Of a stretch of DNA of 64,000 nucleotides, positions 1 to 8,437 are shown in pieces. Positions within the stretch are counted from its first letter, which is position 1. Every line of letters starts with the position of its first letter. The stretch is from assembly GCA_017517765.1 (NCBI GenBank), contig JAFWYE010000009.1, positions 124,001 through 188,000 of the forward strand, given 5' to 3'. The DNA is from Bacilli bacterium. GTDB lineage: Bacteria > Bacillota_I > Bacilli_A > RFN20 > DUOF01. The position numbers were made by a program, and so were the translations under genes. The notes beneath the pieces are model-generated. The model had not been told where the DNA came from and searched no databases. It saw nothing but the letters and a program-made list of their open reading frames with translations.

Positions 1-1440
1 GATAAATATAAAGAAAAAGGCATAGATCCATTTGGACAAAAATTCGATAGAAATACATGGAGTGAAGATTTAAAAGCTCAATATACTGGATTAACTCATG
101 AAGAATTGGATGAGAAAAATGTAATAGTTAAAGTAGCTGGTAGAATCATGACTTTAAGAGATATGGGTAAAGTTGCATTTATGCATATTCAAGATAAAAA
201 AGGAAAGATTCAAATCTATTTAAGAAAAGATGTTTTAGGTGAAGAAACATGGGAAGTATTCAAGCTTGCTGATATTGGTGATATCGTAGGTATTGAAGGA
301 CAATTAATGGTTACTAAAACTGGTGAATTATCTATTAAAGCTAGCACATATACTCACTTAACTAAAGCTTTAAGACCATTACCTGAAAAGTTCCATGGTC
401 TTCAAGATAAAGAAGAAGCTAGAAGAAGAAGATATGTAGACTTAATAATGAATGAAGATAGTAAAAGAATCGCTTTTGCTAGACCTAAAATCATAAGAGG
501 AATTCAACATTACTTAGATAATTTAGGTTTTGTAGAAGTAGAAACTCCTATACTAGATCCAATTCTTGGTGGAGCAAGTGCTAGACCATTTGTAACTCAT
601 CATAATGCATTAGATATGGATTTCTATTTAAGAATTGCTACTGAATTAAAATTAAAGAGATTAATCGTTGGTGGTATGGAAGGTGTATATGAAATTGGTA
701 GACTATTCAGAAATGAAGGTATGGATGCTACTCATAACCCAGAATTCACTACAGTAGAAATCTATGAAGCTTATGGAGATTTATCATCTATGATGGATTT
801 AGCTGAAGGTTTACTTAGAACTTTAGCTAAGGATATAAGAGGAAATGAAGTATTTGATTATCAAGGTAAGACTTTAGATTTATCTAAACCATTTAGAAGA
901 CTTAGAATGGTAGATGGAATTAAAGAAATTACAGGAATTGATTTTGCTAGCATTACTGATGTAAATGAAGCAATTAAGTTAGCTGAAGAACATGGTATTG
1001 AACTTGGAGAACACGAAAAGAATTATGGACATATTGTTAACTTATTCTTTGAAAAGTATGTAGAAGAAACTCTTATTCAACCTACATTCTTATATGAGTA
1101 TCCAATTGAGGTATCTCCACTTACTAAAAAGAATAAAGTTGATCCTAGATACACAGATAGATTTGAATTATTCATTAATGGTAAAGAGTTTGGTAATGCT
1201 TATACTGAGTTAAATGATCCAATTGATCAAAAAGAAAGATTCATTAACCAATTAAAAGAAAAAGAATTAGGTAATGATGAAGCTAATGATATGGATATAG
1301 ACTTTCTAGAATCTCTAGAATATGGTATGCCTCCTACTGGTGGTATTGGTATTGGTATAGATAGATTAGTTATGTTATTAACTAATACTGATTCTATTAG
1401 AGATGTATTATTATTCCCTCACATGAAGAATAATAAATAA
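1..1440 (+). CDS. lysS: Lysyl-tRNA synthetase, class II (5' end outside the window)
   Basis: Charges tRNA-Lys with lysine in the cytoplasm. The reading frame is open from base 1, so the gene is cut by the window edge; 479 residues are visible and about 20 N-terminal residues are missing. An internal TTG at 106 is not the start, because the upstream residues ([10 protein letters not shown]) already match the family. An N-terminal OB-fold anticodon-binding domain covers roughly residues 35-140. The class II catalytic core follows, with motif 1 near FVEVETPIL, motif 2 at [17 protein letters not shown] and motif 3 at [13 protein letters not shown]. Length and motifs are normal for bacterial LysRS. 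It ends at a hairpin terminator shared with the convergent membrane-protein gene. Confidence 0.96.
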   Translation, partial: DKYKEKGIDPFGQKFDRNTWSEDLKAQYTGLTHEELDEKNVIVKVAGRIMTLRDMGKVAFMHIQDKKGKIQIYLRKDVLGEETWEVFKLADIGDIVGIEGQLMVTKTGELSIKASTYTHLTKALRPLPEKFHGLQDKEEARRRRYVDLIMNEDSKRIAFARPKIIRGIQHYLDNLGFVEVETPILDPILGGASARPFVTHHNALDMDFYLRIATELKLKRLIVGGMEGVYEIGRLFRNEGMDATHNPEFTTVEIYEAYGDLSSMMDLAEGLLRTLAKDIRGNEVFDYQGKTLDLSKPFRRLRMVDGIKEITGIDFASITDVNEAIKLAEEHGIELGEHEKNYGHIVNLFFEKYVEETLIQPTFLYEYPIEVSPLTKKNKVDPRYTDRFELFINGKEFGNAYTELNDPIDQKERFINQLKEKELGNDEANDMDIDFLESLEYGMPPTGGIGIGIDRLVMLLTNTDSIRDVLLFPHMKNNK

Positions 1441-1455
1441 TAACATTTAAATAAA

Positions 1456-1490
1456 TAAAAAAGCTGGAATAAAATCCAGCTTTTTATATT
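1456..1490. terminator. Bidirectional intrinsic terminator after lysS
   Basis: The arms AAGCTGGA and TCCAGCTT surround a short A-rich loop. An A-run lies on one side and a T-run on the other, so the hairpin can end lysS on the plus strand and the gene at 1484-2317 on the minus strand. Confidence 0.85.
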
Positions 1491-2317
1491 TTCACTTTTC
1501 CAGCAAATTCTCTTCTTATTCTTAAAAAACGCACCACTGTTACAATTACAAATAATGCTATAATGCCAGAAACCACACTTCCTACAACTATACTTCCTGT
1601 TGCAAATAAATAATAAATATAGACACCCGCAGGAATAACACCTATTAAAGGTAGTAAATTATAATATATAGGAATGTCCGTTATTCTAGAAAAATCTATA
1701 TAATTAGAAATCTTTATCTTTTTTAAAACATTAGTATCATGACTACAAATAACTTCTTCTTTATCAATAGGAGGCAATATACACTCTACCCCTCTTACCA
1801 TTATCTCCACTTCATTAGAATCCCTAATAATTGTAGCAATCTCACTAAGAGAATATGTAGTAATAGTTTTGGCTCTTCTTGGCATGCCATCTTGCTCATA
1901 TGTAACTATTAAGCGATAAACTCTTTCTTTAAGTTCCGCTTTCACTTCTTTAGCTTTTACTATTCTTCCCTTAACTTGCATATATGGAGTATCTTCGCTT
2001 ACAACAGGAGTTTTAGGAACTATACCTATCTTTACTAAAAACATAACAAAGTAATAAATACCCCAGCTAATTGGGTATACTCCTATAATACATAAAGCGA
2101 CTATTCCAAAACAAACAAGGCACAATGTTTTAGCACCAAGAAATCCACCTAATACAGTTCCAACTGCAGCAAAAGAAAATATCCCATAATAAATCCATAG
2201 TGCAACAAACCCTTCTAGTGTGTTATTTTTATTCATATCATAAAGTTTATATCCAAGTAAAACTAGTCCTGGAATAAGAAATAACATAGAAGAAACTAAT
2301 TCAATAATCAGCATCAT
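1484..2317 (-). CDS. Multi-pass membrane protein of unknown function
   Basis: A 277-residue protein whose family I do not recognise. About four hydrophobic segments lie in residues 1-105. A soluble, beta-rich stretch follows at about 110-210, including VKGRIVKAKEV and RLIVTYEQDG, and two more membrane segments lie near 215-265 before a basic tail (RIRREFAGK). The pattern of membrane anchor, beta domain, membrane anchor is loosely like DUF3592-type proteins, but that is a guess. The start ATG has an AAAGG ribosome binding site. It is a single gene facing lysS and divergent from the ADP-ribosylglycohydrolase. Confidence 0.7.
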   Translation of the reverse strand: MMLIIELVSSMLFLIPGLVLLGYKLYDMNKNNTLEGFVALWIYYGIFSFAAVGTVLGGFLGAKTLCLVCFGIVALCIIGVYPISWGIYYFVMFLVKIGIVPKTPVVSEDTPYMQVKGRIVKAKEVKAELKERVYRLIVTYEQDGMPRRAKTITTYSLSEIATIIRDSNEVEIMVRGVECILPPIDKEEVICSHDTNVLKKIKISNYIDFSRITDIPIYYNLLPLIGVIPAGVYIYYLFATGSIVVGSVVSGIIALFVIVTVVRFLRIRREFAGKVKI

Positions 2318-2393
2318 ATTATCACAACCTTTTTTTTATTATAACACATAAATAAAAAACGAATAAAAATATATGGCCTCTAGTTTATTTATA

Positions 2394-2416
2394 TATAATA
2401 ATGATATAGAGGTGAT
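2394..2416 (+). promoter_or_regulatory. -10 box and ribosome binding site of the ADP-ribosylglycohydrolase gene
   Basis: A perfect TATAAT at 2394-2399 lies just upstream of a GAGGTGA ribosome binding site at 2410-2416. No good -35 hexamer is visible. The mRNA leader would be only about 15 bases. Confidence 0.5.
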
Positions 2417-2419
2417 ATT

Positions 2420-3202
2420 ATGCTTGGAGCAATTATTGGAGATCTTGCTGGTTCTATCTATGAATATGATCAAATTAAAAAAGTTAGTAATGTTACTATT
2501 AATAAAATAATCGAAGAGGATTCTTTCTTTAGTGATGATACAATTTTAACTATTGCTATAATGGATGCAATATTAACTAAATCTAGTTATGAAGAGAAAT
2601 TAAAAGAATGGGCTAATAAATATATTAATTATTTGCCTGACCACAAGCCTTATTTTAAAACCACTTTCTCTCCTGGATTCACAAAATGGGCAACTAGTAA
2701 TGTTATTGGTACTAGTGCAGGAAATGGGGCTATGATGAGAGTATCACCTGTAGGATATTTATTTAATACAGAAGAAGAGGTAATAGAAAATGCTAGATTA
2801 GCTACTATTCCTTCCCATAACTCTAAAGAAGCAATTGAAGCAGCAACTATGGTGGCTCTTATTATCTTTTATGCTAGAAATGGGTATTCTAAAGAAGAGA
2901 TAATAAATAAATTAAATTTAGAGATAAAAGAACCTAATATCACTACGTTTAATTATACTTGTATGGATACAATGGATGTATGTTTATATTCCTTGTTTAA
3001 TTCTACCTCATTTGAAGATGCTATTAAACTTGCTATATCATATGGAGGAGATACTGATACTAATGCTTGTATTGTAGGTAGTATGGGGGAAGCTATGTAT
3101 GGAGTAGATAAAAAATTAAAGGATAAAGCATTATCTAAACTAGATAAAGAGATGGTAAGTATAATTAATAATGCATATAAACAAAATTATAAAAGAAAAT
3201 AA
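2420..3202 (+). CDS. ADP-ribosylglycohydrolase family protein (DraG/ARH-like)
   Basis: 260 residues. The family removes ADP-ribose from proteins or small molecules using two Mg2+ ions. The diagnostic metal-binding motifs are present: GAIIGDLAGS at the N-terminus, FFSDDT near residue 37, GNGAMMRVSP near residue 100, and the C-terminal SYGGDTDTNACIVGS. The length matches the compact cytoplasmic bacterial members. No ADP-ribosyltransferase is nearby, so the substrate cannot be told from context. It is a single-gene unit with a GAGGTGA ribosome binding site, closed by a hairpin terminator. Confidence 0.9.
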   Translation: MLGAIIGDLAGSIYEYDQIKKVSNVTINKIIEEDSFFSDDTILTIAIMDAILTKSSYEEKLKEWANKYINYLPDHKPYFKTTFSPGFTKWATSNVIGTSAGNGAMMRVSPVGYLFNTEEEVIENARLATIPSHNSKEAIEAATMVALIIFYARNGYSKEEIINKLNLEIKEPNITTFNYTCMDTMDVCLYSLFNSTSFEDAIKLAISYGGDTDTNACIVGSMGEAMYGVDKKLKDKALSKLDKEMVSIINNAYKQNYKRK

Positions 3203-3235
3203 AAAAGCGATGTGATTACATCGCTTATTTTTTTA
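3203..3235. terminator. Bidirectional intrinsic terminator
   Basis: Nine-base-pair stem AAGCGATGT (3205-3213) / ACATCGCTT (3218-3226) with a GATT loop. An A-run precedes it and a T-run follows, so it serves the ADP-ribosylglycohydrolase gene and the convergent YwaF-like gene. Confidence 0.88.
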
Positions 3236-3989
3236 GCTTTTTATATATCCACACTGGTCCATAAAATATAAATGGGAGTAATAAGTATGCTACATATACA
3301 AGTATGATATAACAAACTTCTGGCATAGCATTATAGATTGGATCAAACACATATCCACCTCTGAAGAACATATATGAACATTTATAGATAAAGTTAATAA
3401 TATTAGCAGGTATACTTACTACAACTAATGGGATAAATCCATATAATGCTTCTTTTATATTAGTTAGTTTGTATTTACCTGTAATCATAAGAGTAAGTGC
3501 TATATATACCATACTTCCATGATATATAAGTGTATGGAATCCTGCAAAAGAGATACATGAATAATTACTTAATACATTAGCAGGATATACAAAGTTAACT
3601 AGACCACCTACTAAGTTATATGTGCATAAATAACTGCATCCCATCTTATATAAAAAACCATCTTCCTTAGTAAATAACACAAATGGCATAACATACATAA
3701 AGATACTACATAAATATAATGGTAAGATACCTGTAACTTCAAATCCATATGGGTTAGTTACACTCTCCCAAGTTATCTTAGCCACTTCATAGATAACTAA
3801 AAATGCCCATAACACTATAAATATAGTTTTTAATTTCTTCTTATCTAGCCTTCTAGATAATATTGCTAGTGTTGGTACTGCAATAGTTAATATGATTGCA
3901 ACAATTATATGTAAAGGTGAAAATAGTTTACCTGGTAATCCATCAGGTAAATATGCTTTATTTGTAAAAAAGTATTTTAATAGTTCCAT
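3225..3989 (-). CDS. YwaF/TIGR02206-like integral membrane protein
   Basis: 254 residues with six to seven hydrophobic segments. It fits the TIGR02206/YwaF family of small membrane proteins of unknown function: a short N-terminal leader with FSPLHIIVAI, then evenly spaced helices and a basic C-terminus (YKKLKK). It is a paralogue of the gene immediately upstream at 3989-4720. The two genes overlap by one base (TGATG), so translation is probably coupled. No catalytic residues are evident. The family has been linked loosely to envelope functions, but nothing in this sequence shows a specific job. Confidence 0.75.
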   Translation of the reverse strand: MELLKYFFTNKAYLPDGLPGKLFSPLHIIVAIILTIAVPTLAILSRRLDKKKLKTIFIVLWAFLVIYEVAKITWESVTNPYGFEVTGILPLYLCSIFMYVMPFVLFTKEDGFLYKMGCSYLCTYNLVGGLVNFVYPANVLSNYSCISFAGFHTLIYHGSMVYIALTLMITGKYKLTNIKEALYGFIPLVVVSIPANIINFIYKCSYMFFRGGYVFDPIYNAMPEVCYIILVYVAYLLLPFIFYGPVWIYKKLKK

Positions 3990-4720
3990 CAGTTATTTCT
4001 CCTTTTAATTAACTTATAAATTCCATAATTAAACCAATATAATAATACACTTTCAGCAAGATATACTATAAGTGTATATAGCCACTTATAATTACTAGCT
4101 AAATCACTAAGTAATGGTAAACCAAATGGGTTAGCTAAAAACATCATATTTGTATTAAGATAGTGATTTAGTATCACTCCTATAATACAAAATATAGTAA
4201 GAAATCCTGTATATAAGTAACTATCTTTTATATTAGGAGTATATATCTTGCTATTTGCTACTAGACAACCACTATAAAACATTAACACATGATATACAAA
4301 TGAGTGTATAGTAGCAGGATGCCAGATAGGATATAGTAATAAAGAAGTAGTAGGATATAAACTAAAGACAATAGAGGCAAATATACCTCCAAATACCATA
4401 AAAGTATATCCAGCTCTTTCTATATACTTATTTCTTATAAATATCATCCATATAGCATATAAGTAAAGACTACAGAAATATACAGGAATATAGTTATCAT
4501 ATGGTTCATGCTTATATATCCTTATCCCTATTTTTACAATTTCCATTACAGTTACAATTATAGCTATAACAAATAGTATTTTTTTAGTATACTTACTATC
4601 TATCTTCCTAGACAAATAAAAACTTAATATGGCAAGTATAGCAAAAACTATAATAAATAATAAATGTTCTAAAGAAAATAACCCAGGTACATCTTCACTA
4701 GAAAAATTATCATATGGCAT
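3989..4720 (-). CDS. YwaF/TIGR02206-like integral membrane protein, upstream paralogue
   Basis: 243 residues and about seven predicted membrane helices. It has the same layout as the next gene: SLEHLLFIIVF near the start, RKID at the end of helix 1, then KILFVI leading into helix 2, and a conserved Tyr-rich region YIPVYFCSLY matching LPLYLCSIFMY in the paralogue. The two form a tandem pair with a one-base overlap, which suggests duplication and perhaps a two-subunit complex. The start is the ATG at 4720; the function is unknown. Confidence 0.75.
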   Translation of the reverse strand: MPYDNFSSEDVPGLFSLEHLLFIIVFAILAILSFYLSRKIDSKYTKKILFVIAIIVTVMEIVKIGIRIYKHEPYDNYIPVYFCSLYLYAIWMIFIRNKYIERAGYTFMVFGGIFASIVFSLYPTTSLLLYPIWHPATIHSFVYHVLMFYSGCLVANSKIYTPNIKDSYLYTGFLTIFCIIGVILNHYLNTNMMFLANPFGLPLLSDLASNYKWLYTLIVYLAESVLLYWFNYGIYKLIKRRNN

Positions 4721-4737
4721 GCTATCATCTCCATATA

Positions 4738-4774
4738 TATAATAATAAAAATAGGCTAGATTTTCTAGCCTATC
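4738..4774 (-). terminator. Intrinsic terminator of galE
   Basis: Ten-base-pair stem ATAGGCTAGA (4751-4760) / TCTAGCCTAT (4764-4773). On the minus strand it is followed by TTTTTATTATT, immediately after the galE stop codon. Confidence 0.88.
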
Positions 4775-4777
4775 ACC

Positions 4778-5794
4778 TTAATAATCATATCCATTTGGAT
4801 TCTTAGATTGGAAATTCCATGAATCTTTGCAAGCCTCTTCTACACTATAACAAGCTTGCCATTTTAATTCTTTATTTGCTTTACTACAATCAGCATAACA
4901 AGCATCGATATCTCCAGGTCTTCTATCTGTTATAACAAAAGGAACTTTTAACTTATTAGCAGTTTGGAAAGCATTAACCATTTGTAATACTGAAGTACCC
5001 ATACCTGTACCTAAGTTATATATAGTTAGACCACATTTAGTATCTAGTTTATCTAAAGCTGCTAAATGTCCTCTAGCTAGATCAACTACATGAATATAAT
5101 CTCTTACTCCAGTACCATCAACAGTATTATAATCACTACCAAATACACCTAATCTCTCTCTTTTACCTATAGCTACTTGAGTAATATAAGGCATAAGGTT
5201 ATTAGGAATATCATTAGGATCTTCACCAATTAATCCAGAAGGATGAGCACCTATTGGATTAAAATATCTAAGTATAGCTATATTAAGATTACTATTAACC
5301 TTAGCCACATCCTTTAATATCTCCTCTATCATATATTTTGTTCTACCATATGGATTTGTTACTCCACCAACTTCACTCTCTTCTGTAATAGGTAATACTT
5401 TGGGATCACCATATACAGTGGCACTACTAGAAAACACGAAGTTATCTACATGGTACTCTAACATTAACTCTAATACTGATATAGTACTATTAAGGTTATT
5501 GTTATAGTACATTAATGGCTTAGCTACTGATTCACCTACTGCCTTATAACCAGCAAAGTGAATAACAGCACTAATACTTTCACTTTCAAAGATCTTTCTC
5601 ATTTCATCTTTGTTACAAACATCTACTTTGTAGAACTTAGGTTTAACTCCAGTAATAGTAGCAATTCTATCTAATACTTCTATCTTACTATTAGATAAGT
5701 TATCCACTATTATAGGATCATAACCCTTTTCTATTAGTTCTACTACTGTGTGGCTACCTATATATCCAGCCCCACCTGTCACTAATATTGACAT
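4778..5794 (-). CDS. galE: UDP-glucose 4-epimerase
   Basis: 338 residues, the usual GalE length. It interconverts UDP-glucose and UDP-galactose with bound NAD, in the cytoplasm. The Rossmann motif GGAGYIGSHT lies at 7-16. The catalytic residues are visible as the Ser/Thr region FSSSATVYG near 121 and the Tyr/Lys pair in YGRTKY near 149-153. It has its own terminator and lies just downstream of the capsule operon, separated from ugd by the small-RNA locus. Its likely job here is UDP-Gal for the polysaccharide. The ATG start has a GGGGGTG ribosome binding site. Confidence 0.95.
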   Translation of the reverse strand: MSILVTGGAGYIGSHTVVELIEKGYDPIIVDNLSNSKIEVLDRIATITGVKPKFYKVDVCNKDEMRKIFESESISAVIHFAGYKAVGESVAKPLMYYNNNLNSTISVLELMLEYHVDNFVFSSSATVYGDPKVLPITEESEVGGVTNPYGRTKYMIEEILKDVAKVNSNLNIAILRYFNPIGAHPSGLIGEDPNDIPNNLMPYITQVAIGKRERLGVFGSDYNTVDGTGVRDYIHVVDLARGHLAALDKLDTKCGLTIYNLGTGMGTSVLQMVNAFQTANKLKVPFVITDRRPGDIDACYADCSKANKELKWQACYSVEEACKDSWNFQSKNPNGYDY

Positions 5795-5953
5795 ATATAC
5801 ACCCCCGAATTACACATTGTAATCCTTTCAAAAAATATATGTAACAATATCGGCCATATATTACAAAATTCGACAAAACTGCACCTTTTTGTTCATTTTT
5901 TAGTTAAAAAACAGAAAATTTAACAAAAAATAACTCCATATAACAAATATTTA
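5795..5953 (-). other. AT-rich leader/promoter region of galE
   Basis: No gene is seen here. An inverted repeat ATTACA (5809-5814) / TGTAAT (5818-5823) lies directly upstream of the galE ribosome binding site. I could not assign a convincing minus-strand -35/-10 pair. The rest is AT-rich with several T- and A-runs. Confidence 0.4.
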
Positions 5954-5981
5954 TTGAAGCTAATATAAATAAGAGTAGAAT
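5954..5981 (+). promoter_or_regulatory. Promoter of the structured small RNA
   Basis: TTGAAG (5954-5959), a 16-base spacer, then TAGAAT (5976-5981). The predicted start is near 5988. No protein gene follows on this strand for many kilobases. Confidence 0.55.
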
Positions 5982-5987
5982 ATTACT

Positions 5988-6118
5988 CAGAAGGACATGA
6001 ACAAATCCATCACACACCAAACTAGCGCAAGGGCGCACGCAAAGGATAGTAGTGGACTTCTAAATTATCTATATATAGAACAAAAAAACTCTTGGTACTG
6101 CAGACTAAGAGTTTTTTT
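5988..6118 (+). ncRNA. Candidate structured small RNA (~130 nt), c-di-GMP-I-like half core
   Basis: A GC-rich island in an AT-rich genome, framed by a promoter and an intrinsic terminator. UCCAUCAC (6006-6013) pairs with GUAGUGGA (6049-6056) with one C-A mismatch. Inside, CC (6017-6018) faces GG (6044-6045), and GCGC (6025-6028) pairs with GCGC (6033-6036). The single-stranded CAAAC at 6018-6022 and ACGCAAAG at 6037-6044 match, in order and position, the loops around the first arm of the c-di-GMP-I (GEMM) aptamer. The second GEMM arm is not recognisable and no gene follows on this strand, so I call it only a candidate RNA. The overlapping frame at 5997-6242 runs through the terminator and looks spurious. 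Confidence 0.5.
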
Positions 6119-6120
6119 GA
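6080..6120. terminator. Bidirectional intrinsic terminator between the small RNA and ugd
   Basis: Twelve-base-pair stem AAAAAAACTCTT (6082-6093) / AAGAGTTTTTTT (6107-6118) with a 13-base loop. It can end the plus-strand RNA and, on the minus strand, the long capsule operon after ugd. Confidence 0.85.
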
Positions 6121-6141
6121 TACAATATTTATTAATTTTTT

Positions 6142-7377
6142 TTAATCTCTTTTGTATAAATCTCTTGTGTATAGCTTTTCCTCGCAATCATTTAAAGCAT
6201 CTTCATATCTATTACATACAATCACGTCAGAAACTTGTTTGAATTCTTCCAAAGATGATATAACATCATTACCAAAAAATTCTACCGCTTCAAGTTTTGG
6301 CTCATATATAACTATTTTTGCTCCTTTTGCTCTTATTCTTTTCATTACACCTTGTATAGCTGATTGTCTAAAGTTATCAGAGTTAGATTTCATTGTCAAT
6401 CGATAAATTCCAATAACCACATTTTTCCCAGGGACTCCGTTTATGCCGCATTCCATATTTTCCCCATAAAAGCCAGCCTTCTTCAAAATTTGTTCAGCAA
6501 TAAAGTCTTTTCTTGTAGAATTAGAAGAAACTATCGCACTTATTAAATTTTCTGGAATGTCATTGAAATTTGCCTTCAATTGTTTTGTATCCTTAGGTAG
6601 ACAATAGCCACCATATCCAAAAGAAGGATTATTATAATGAGAGCCGATTCTAGGATCTAGACAAACACCATCTATTATTGATTTTGTGTTTAGTCCTTTG
6701 GTCTCTGCATATGTATCCAACTCATTAAAATAAGCAACACGAAGAGCTAAATATGTATTAGAAAATAGTTTCACAGCCTCTGCTTCTGTTGTATCCATCA
6801 ACAATGTTGGTATGTCTTCCTTTATCGCACCATTTTTCAATAAAGTAGAAAATAATTGTGCAACGTTAGTCATTTTTTTATCAGATAAATCCACACCAAC
6901 AATTATCCTACTAGGATATAAATTATCATATAAGGCTTTTGATTCCCTAAGAAATTCTGGAGAAAAAAGAATGTTATTAACTCCGTATTTTTCCTTTACT
7001 TTCTTTGTATACCCTACTGGAATTGTTGATTTTATTACTATAGGAACATTAGGATTAACACTTAAGACTAACTCTATAACTTGTTCCACACATGACGTGT
7101 CAAAATAATTCAACTTATCATCATAGTTAGTAGGTGCTGCAATAATTACTAGTTCAGCATCTTTATAAGCATTTGCCCCGTCCAACGTCGCACGAAGTTT
7201 TAAATTTTTAAAAGCTAGGTATTCCTCTATTTCCTTATCTTGAATAGGTGATATGCGATTATTTATTTTATTTACTTTTTCCTCAATAATATCAACCGCT
7301 ACAACCTCATTTTGTTGAGATAAAAGTACAGCAAGCGATAATCCAACATATCCTGTTCCAGCAATTGCAATTTTCAT
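6142..7377 (-). CDS. ugd: UDP-glucose 6-dehydrogenase
   Basis: 411 residues. It oxidises UDP-glucose to UDP-glucuronate with two NAD+, supplying uronic acid for the polysaccharide. The NAD-binding motif [10 protein letters not shown] starts at residue 7. The catalytic cysteine is in [12 protein letters not shown] near residue 255, and the C-terminal UDP-binding domain follows. The start is the ATG at 7377, where MKIAIAG begins and AGGAGGG lies at the right distance; an upstream in-frame start at 7422 would add 15 residues overlapping the previous gene. It is the last gene of the operon, 10 bases after the epimerase. Codons such as CGT, GCG and ACG are more frequent than in the flanking genes. 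Confidence 0.95.
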   Translation of the reverse strand: MKIAIAGTGYVGLSLAVLLSQQNEVVAVDIIEEKVNKINNRISPIQDKEIEEYLAFKNLKLRATLDGANAYKDAELVIIAAPTNYDDKLNYFDTSCVEQVIELVLSVNPNVPIVIKSTIPVGYTKKVKEKYGVNNILFSPEFLRESKALYDNLYPSRIIVGVDLSDKKMTNVAQLFSTLLKNGAIKEDIPTLLMDTTEAEAVKLFSNTYLALRVAYFNELDTYAETKGLNTKSIIDGVCLDPRIGSHYNNPSFGYGGYCLPKDTKQLKANFNDIPENLISAIVSSNSTRKDFIAEQILKKAGFYGENMECGINGVPGKNVVIGIYRLTMKSNSDNFRQSAIQGVMKRIRAKGAKIVIYEPKLEAVEFFGNDVISSLEEFKQVSDVIVCNRYEDALNDCEEKLYTRDLYKRD

Positions 7378-7387
7378 ATTTTCCCTC

Positions 7388-8437
7388 CTAAATTTTATAA
7401 AATTCTTTATACCAGGTAGCAAACTTTTTCAAGCCTTCGCGCAAAGTGGTTTTTGGTTTGAAACCAAAATCTTCTTCTAATGGAGTTGTATCTGCATACG
7501 TTATTAGTACATCTCCAGGTTGCATAGGAACTAATTCCTTATGTGATTGAAAATCATAATTTTTTGGTAGAACCCCTGCCGCAATAAGTTCTTCTTGAAG
7601 AATTGTCACAAAATCCAATAAATTTTCAGGATTACTATTTCCTATGTTATAGACTTTATATGGTGGAATAGGTAAACCATCTTCACCCACCGCCTTTTCT
7701 GGTGCTTTAGTCATAACTCGCATAACACCTTCAACTATGTCATCTATATATGTAAAATCCCTTTTACAATTACCATAGTTAAAAATCTTTATTTTTTCAC
7801 CATTTATCAACTTGTTAGTAAAACTGAAATATGCCATGTCAGGTCTTCCTGCAGGACCATATACAGTAAAAAATCTCAGTCCTGTAGACGGTATGTTATA
7901 TATTTTTGAATAAGCATGTGCTAAAAGTTCATTGGATTTCTTCGTTGCAGCGTATAAAGATATAGGATTATCAACCTTATCATCAGTGGAATATGGAACC
8001 TTCTCATTTGAACCATATACAGATGAAGACGATGCATATACCAAATGTAAAACAGGATTGTGCCTACATGCTTCTAATATATTATAAAATCCTATGATGT
8101 TAGATTCTATGTATGCTCCAGGATTAGTTATACTATACCTAACTCCAGCTTGTGCAGCCAAATTAACTACAATATCTGGCTTATATTTTGCAAATATATC
8201 ATCAACTGTTTCTTTGCTAGCCAAGTCTCCTTTGACAAAGATAAAATTACCATATTTCTTCAACTTAGATAATCTATGGTATTTTAACTCAATATCATAA
8301 TAGTTATTAATATTGTCTAATCCTATTATTTGTGAACTAGGATACTCTTTTAATAATCTTTCTGCTAAACTTGCCCCAATAAATCCCGCAGATCCAGTAA
8401 CAAGTATACGCTTACTGTCTAATGATATGATTTCCAT
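7388..8437 (-). CDS. UDP-glucuronate 4-epimerase-like NAD-dependent epimerase
   Basis: 349 residues. The family converts UDP-glucuronate to UDP-galacturonate (CapI/LpsL/GAE type). The Rossmann motif [11 protein letters not shown] lies near residue 15. The catalytic region has YASSSSVYG near residue 135 and the Tyr/Lys pair of YAATKKS near 160. The family hallmarks [12 protein letters not shown] and GPAGRPDMA, typical of UDP-GlcA epimerases, are both present. It overlaps the end of the flippase gene by 26 bases and is followed 10 bases later by ugd, so the two consecutive UDP-uronate steps are co-translated. The ribosome binding site is AAGGGGG. Confidence 0.9.
   Translation of the reverse strand: MEIISLDSKRILVTGSAGFIGASLAERLLKEYPSSQIIGLDNINNYYDIELKYHRLSKLKKYGNFIFVKGDLASKETVDDIFAKYKPDIVVNLAAQAGVRYSITNPGAYIESNIIGFYNILEACRHNPVLHLVYASSSSVYGSNEKVPYSTDDKVDNPISLYAATKKSNELLAHAYSKIYNIPSTGLRFFTVYGPAGRPDMAYFSFTNKLINGEKIKIFNYGNCKRDFTYIDDIVEGVMRVMTKAPEKAVGEDGLPIPPYKVYNIGNSNPENLLDFVTILQEELIAAGVLPKNYDFQSHKELVPMQPGDVLITYADTTPLEEDFGFKPKTTLREGLKKFATWYKEFYKI

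Noticed and set aside
5988..6118. Calling the RNA a c-di-GMP-I (GEMM) riboswitch
   Set aside because: Only the first arm and its flanking loops match; the second arm with its GGUAGC-type strand is absent, and no gene lies downstream on the same strand.
5997..6242. 81-codon plus-strand ORF over the small-RNA locus
   Set aside because: It runs through the intrinsic terminator at 6082-6118 and then along the antisense of ugd; AAGGA is too close to its ATG, and the RNA structure explains the conserved-looking GC-rich part better.
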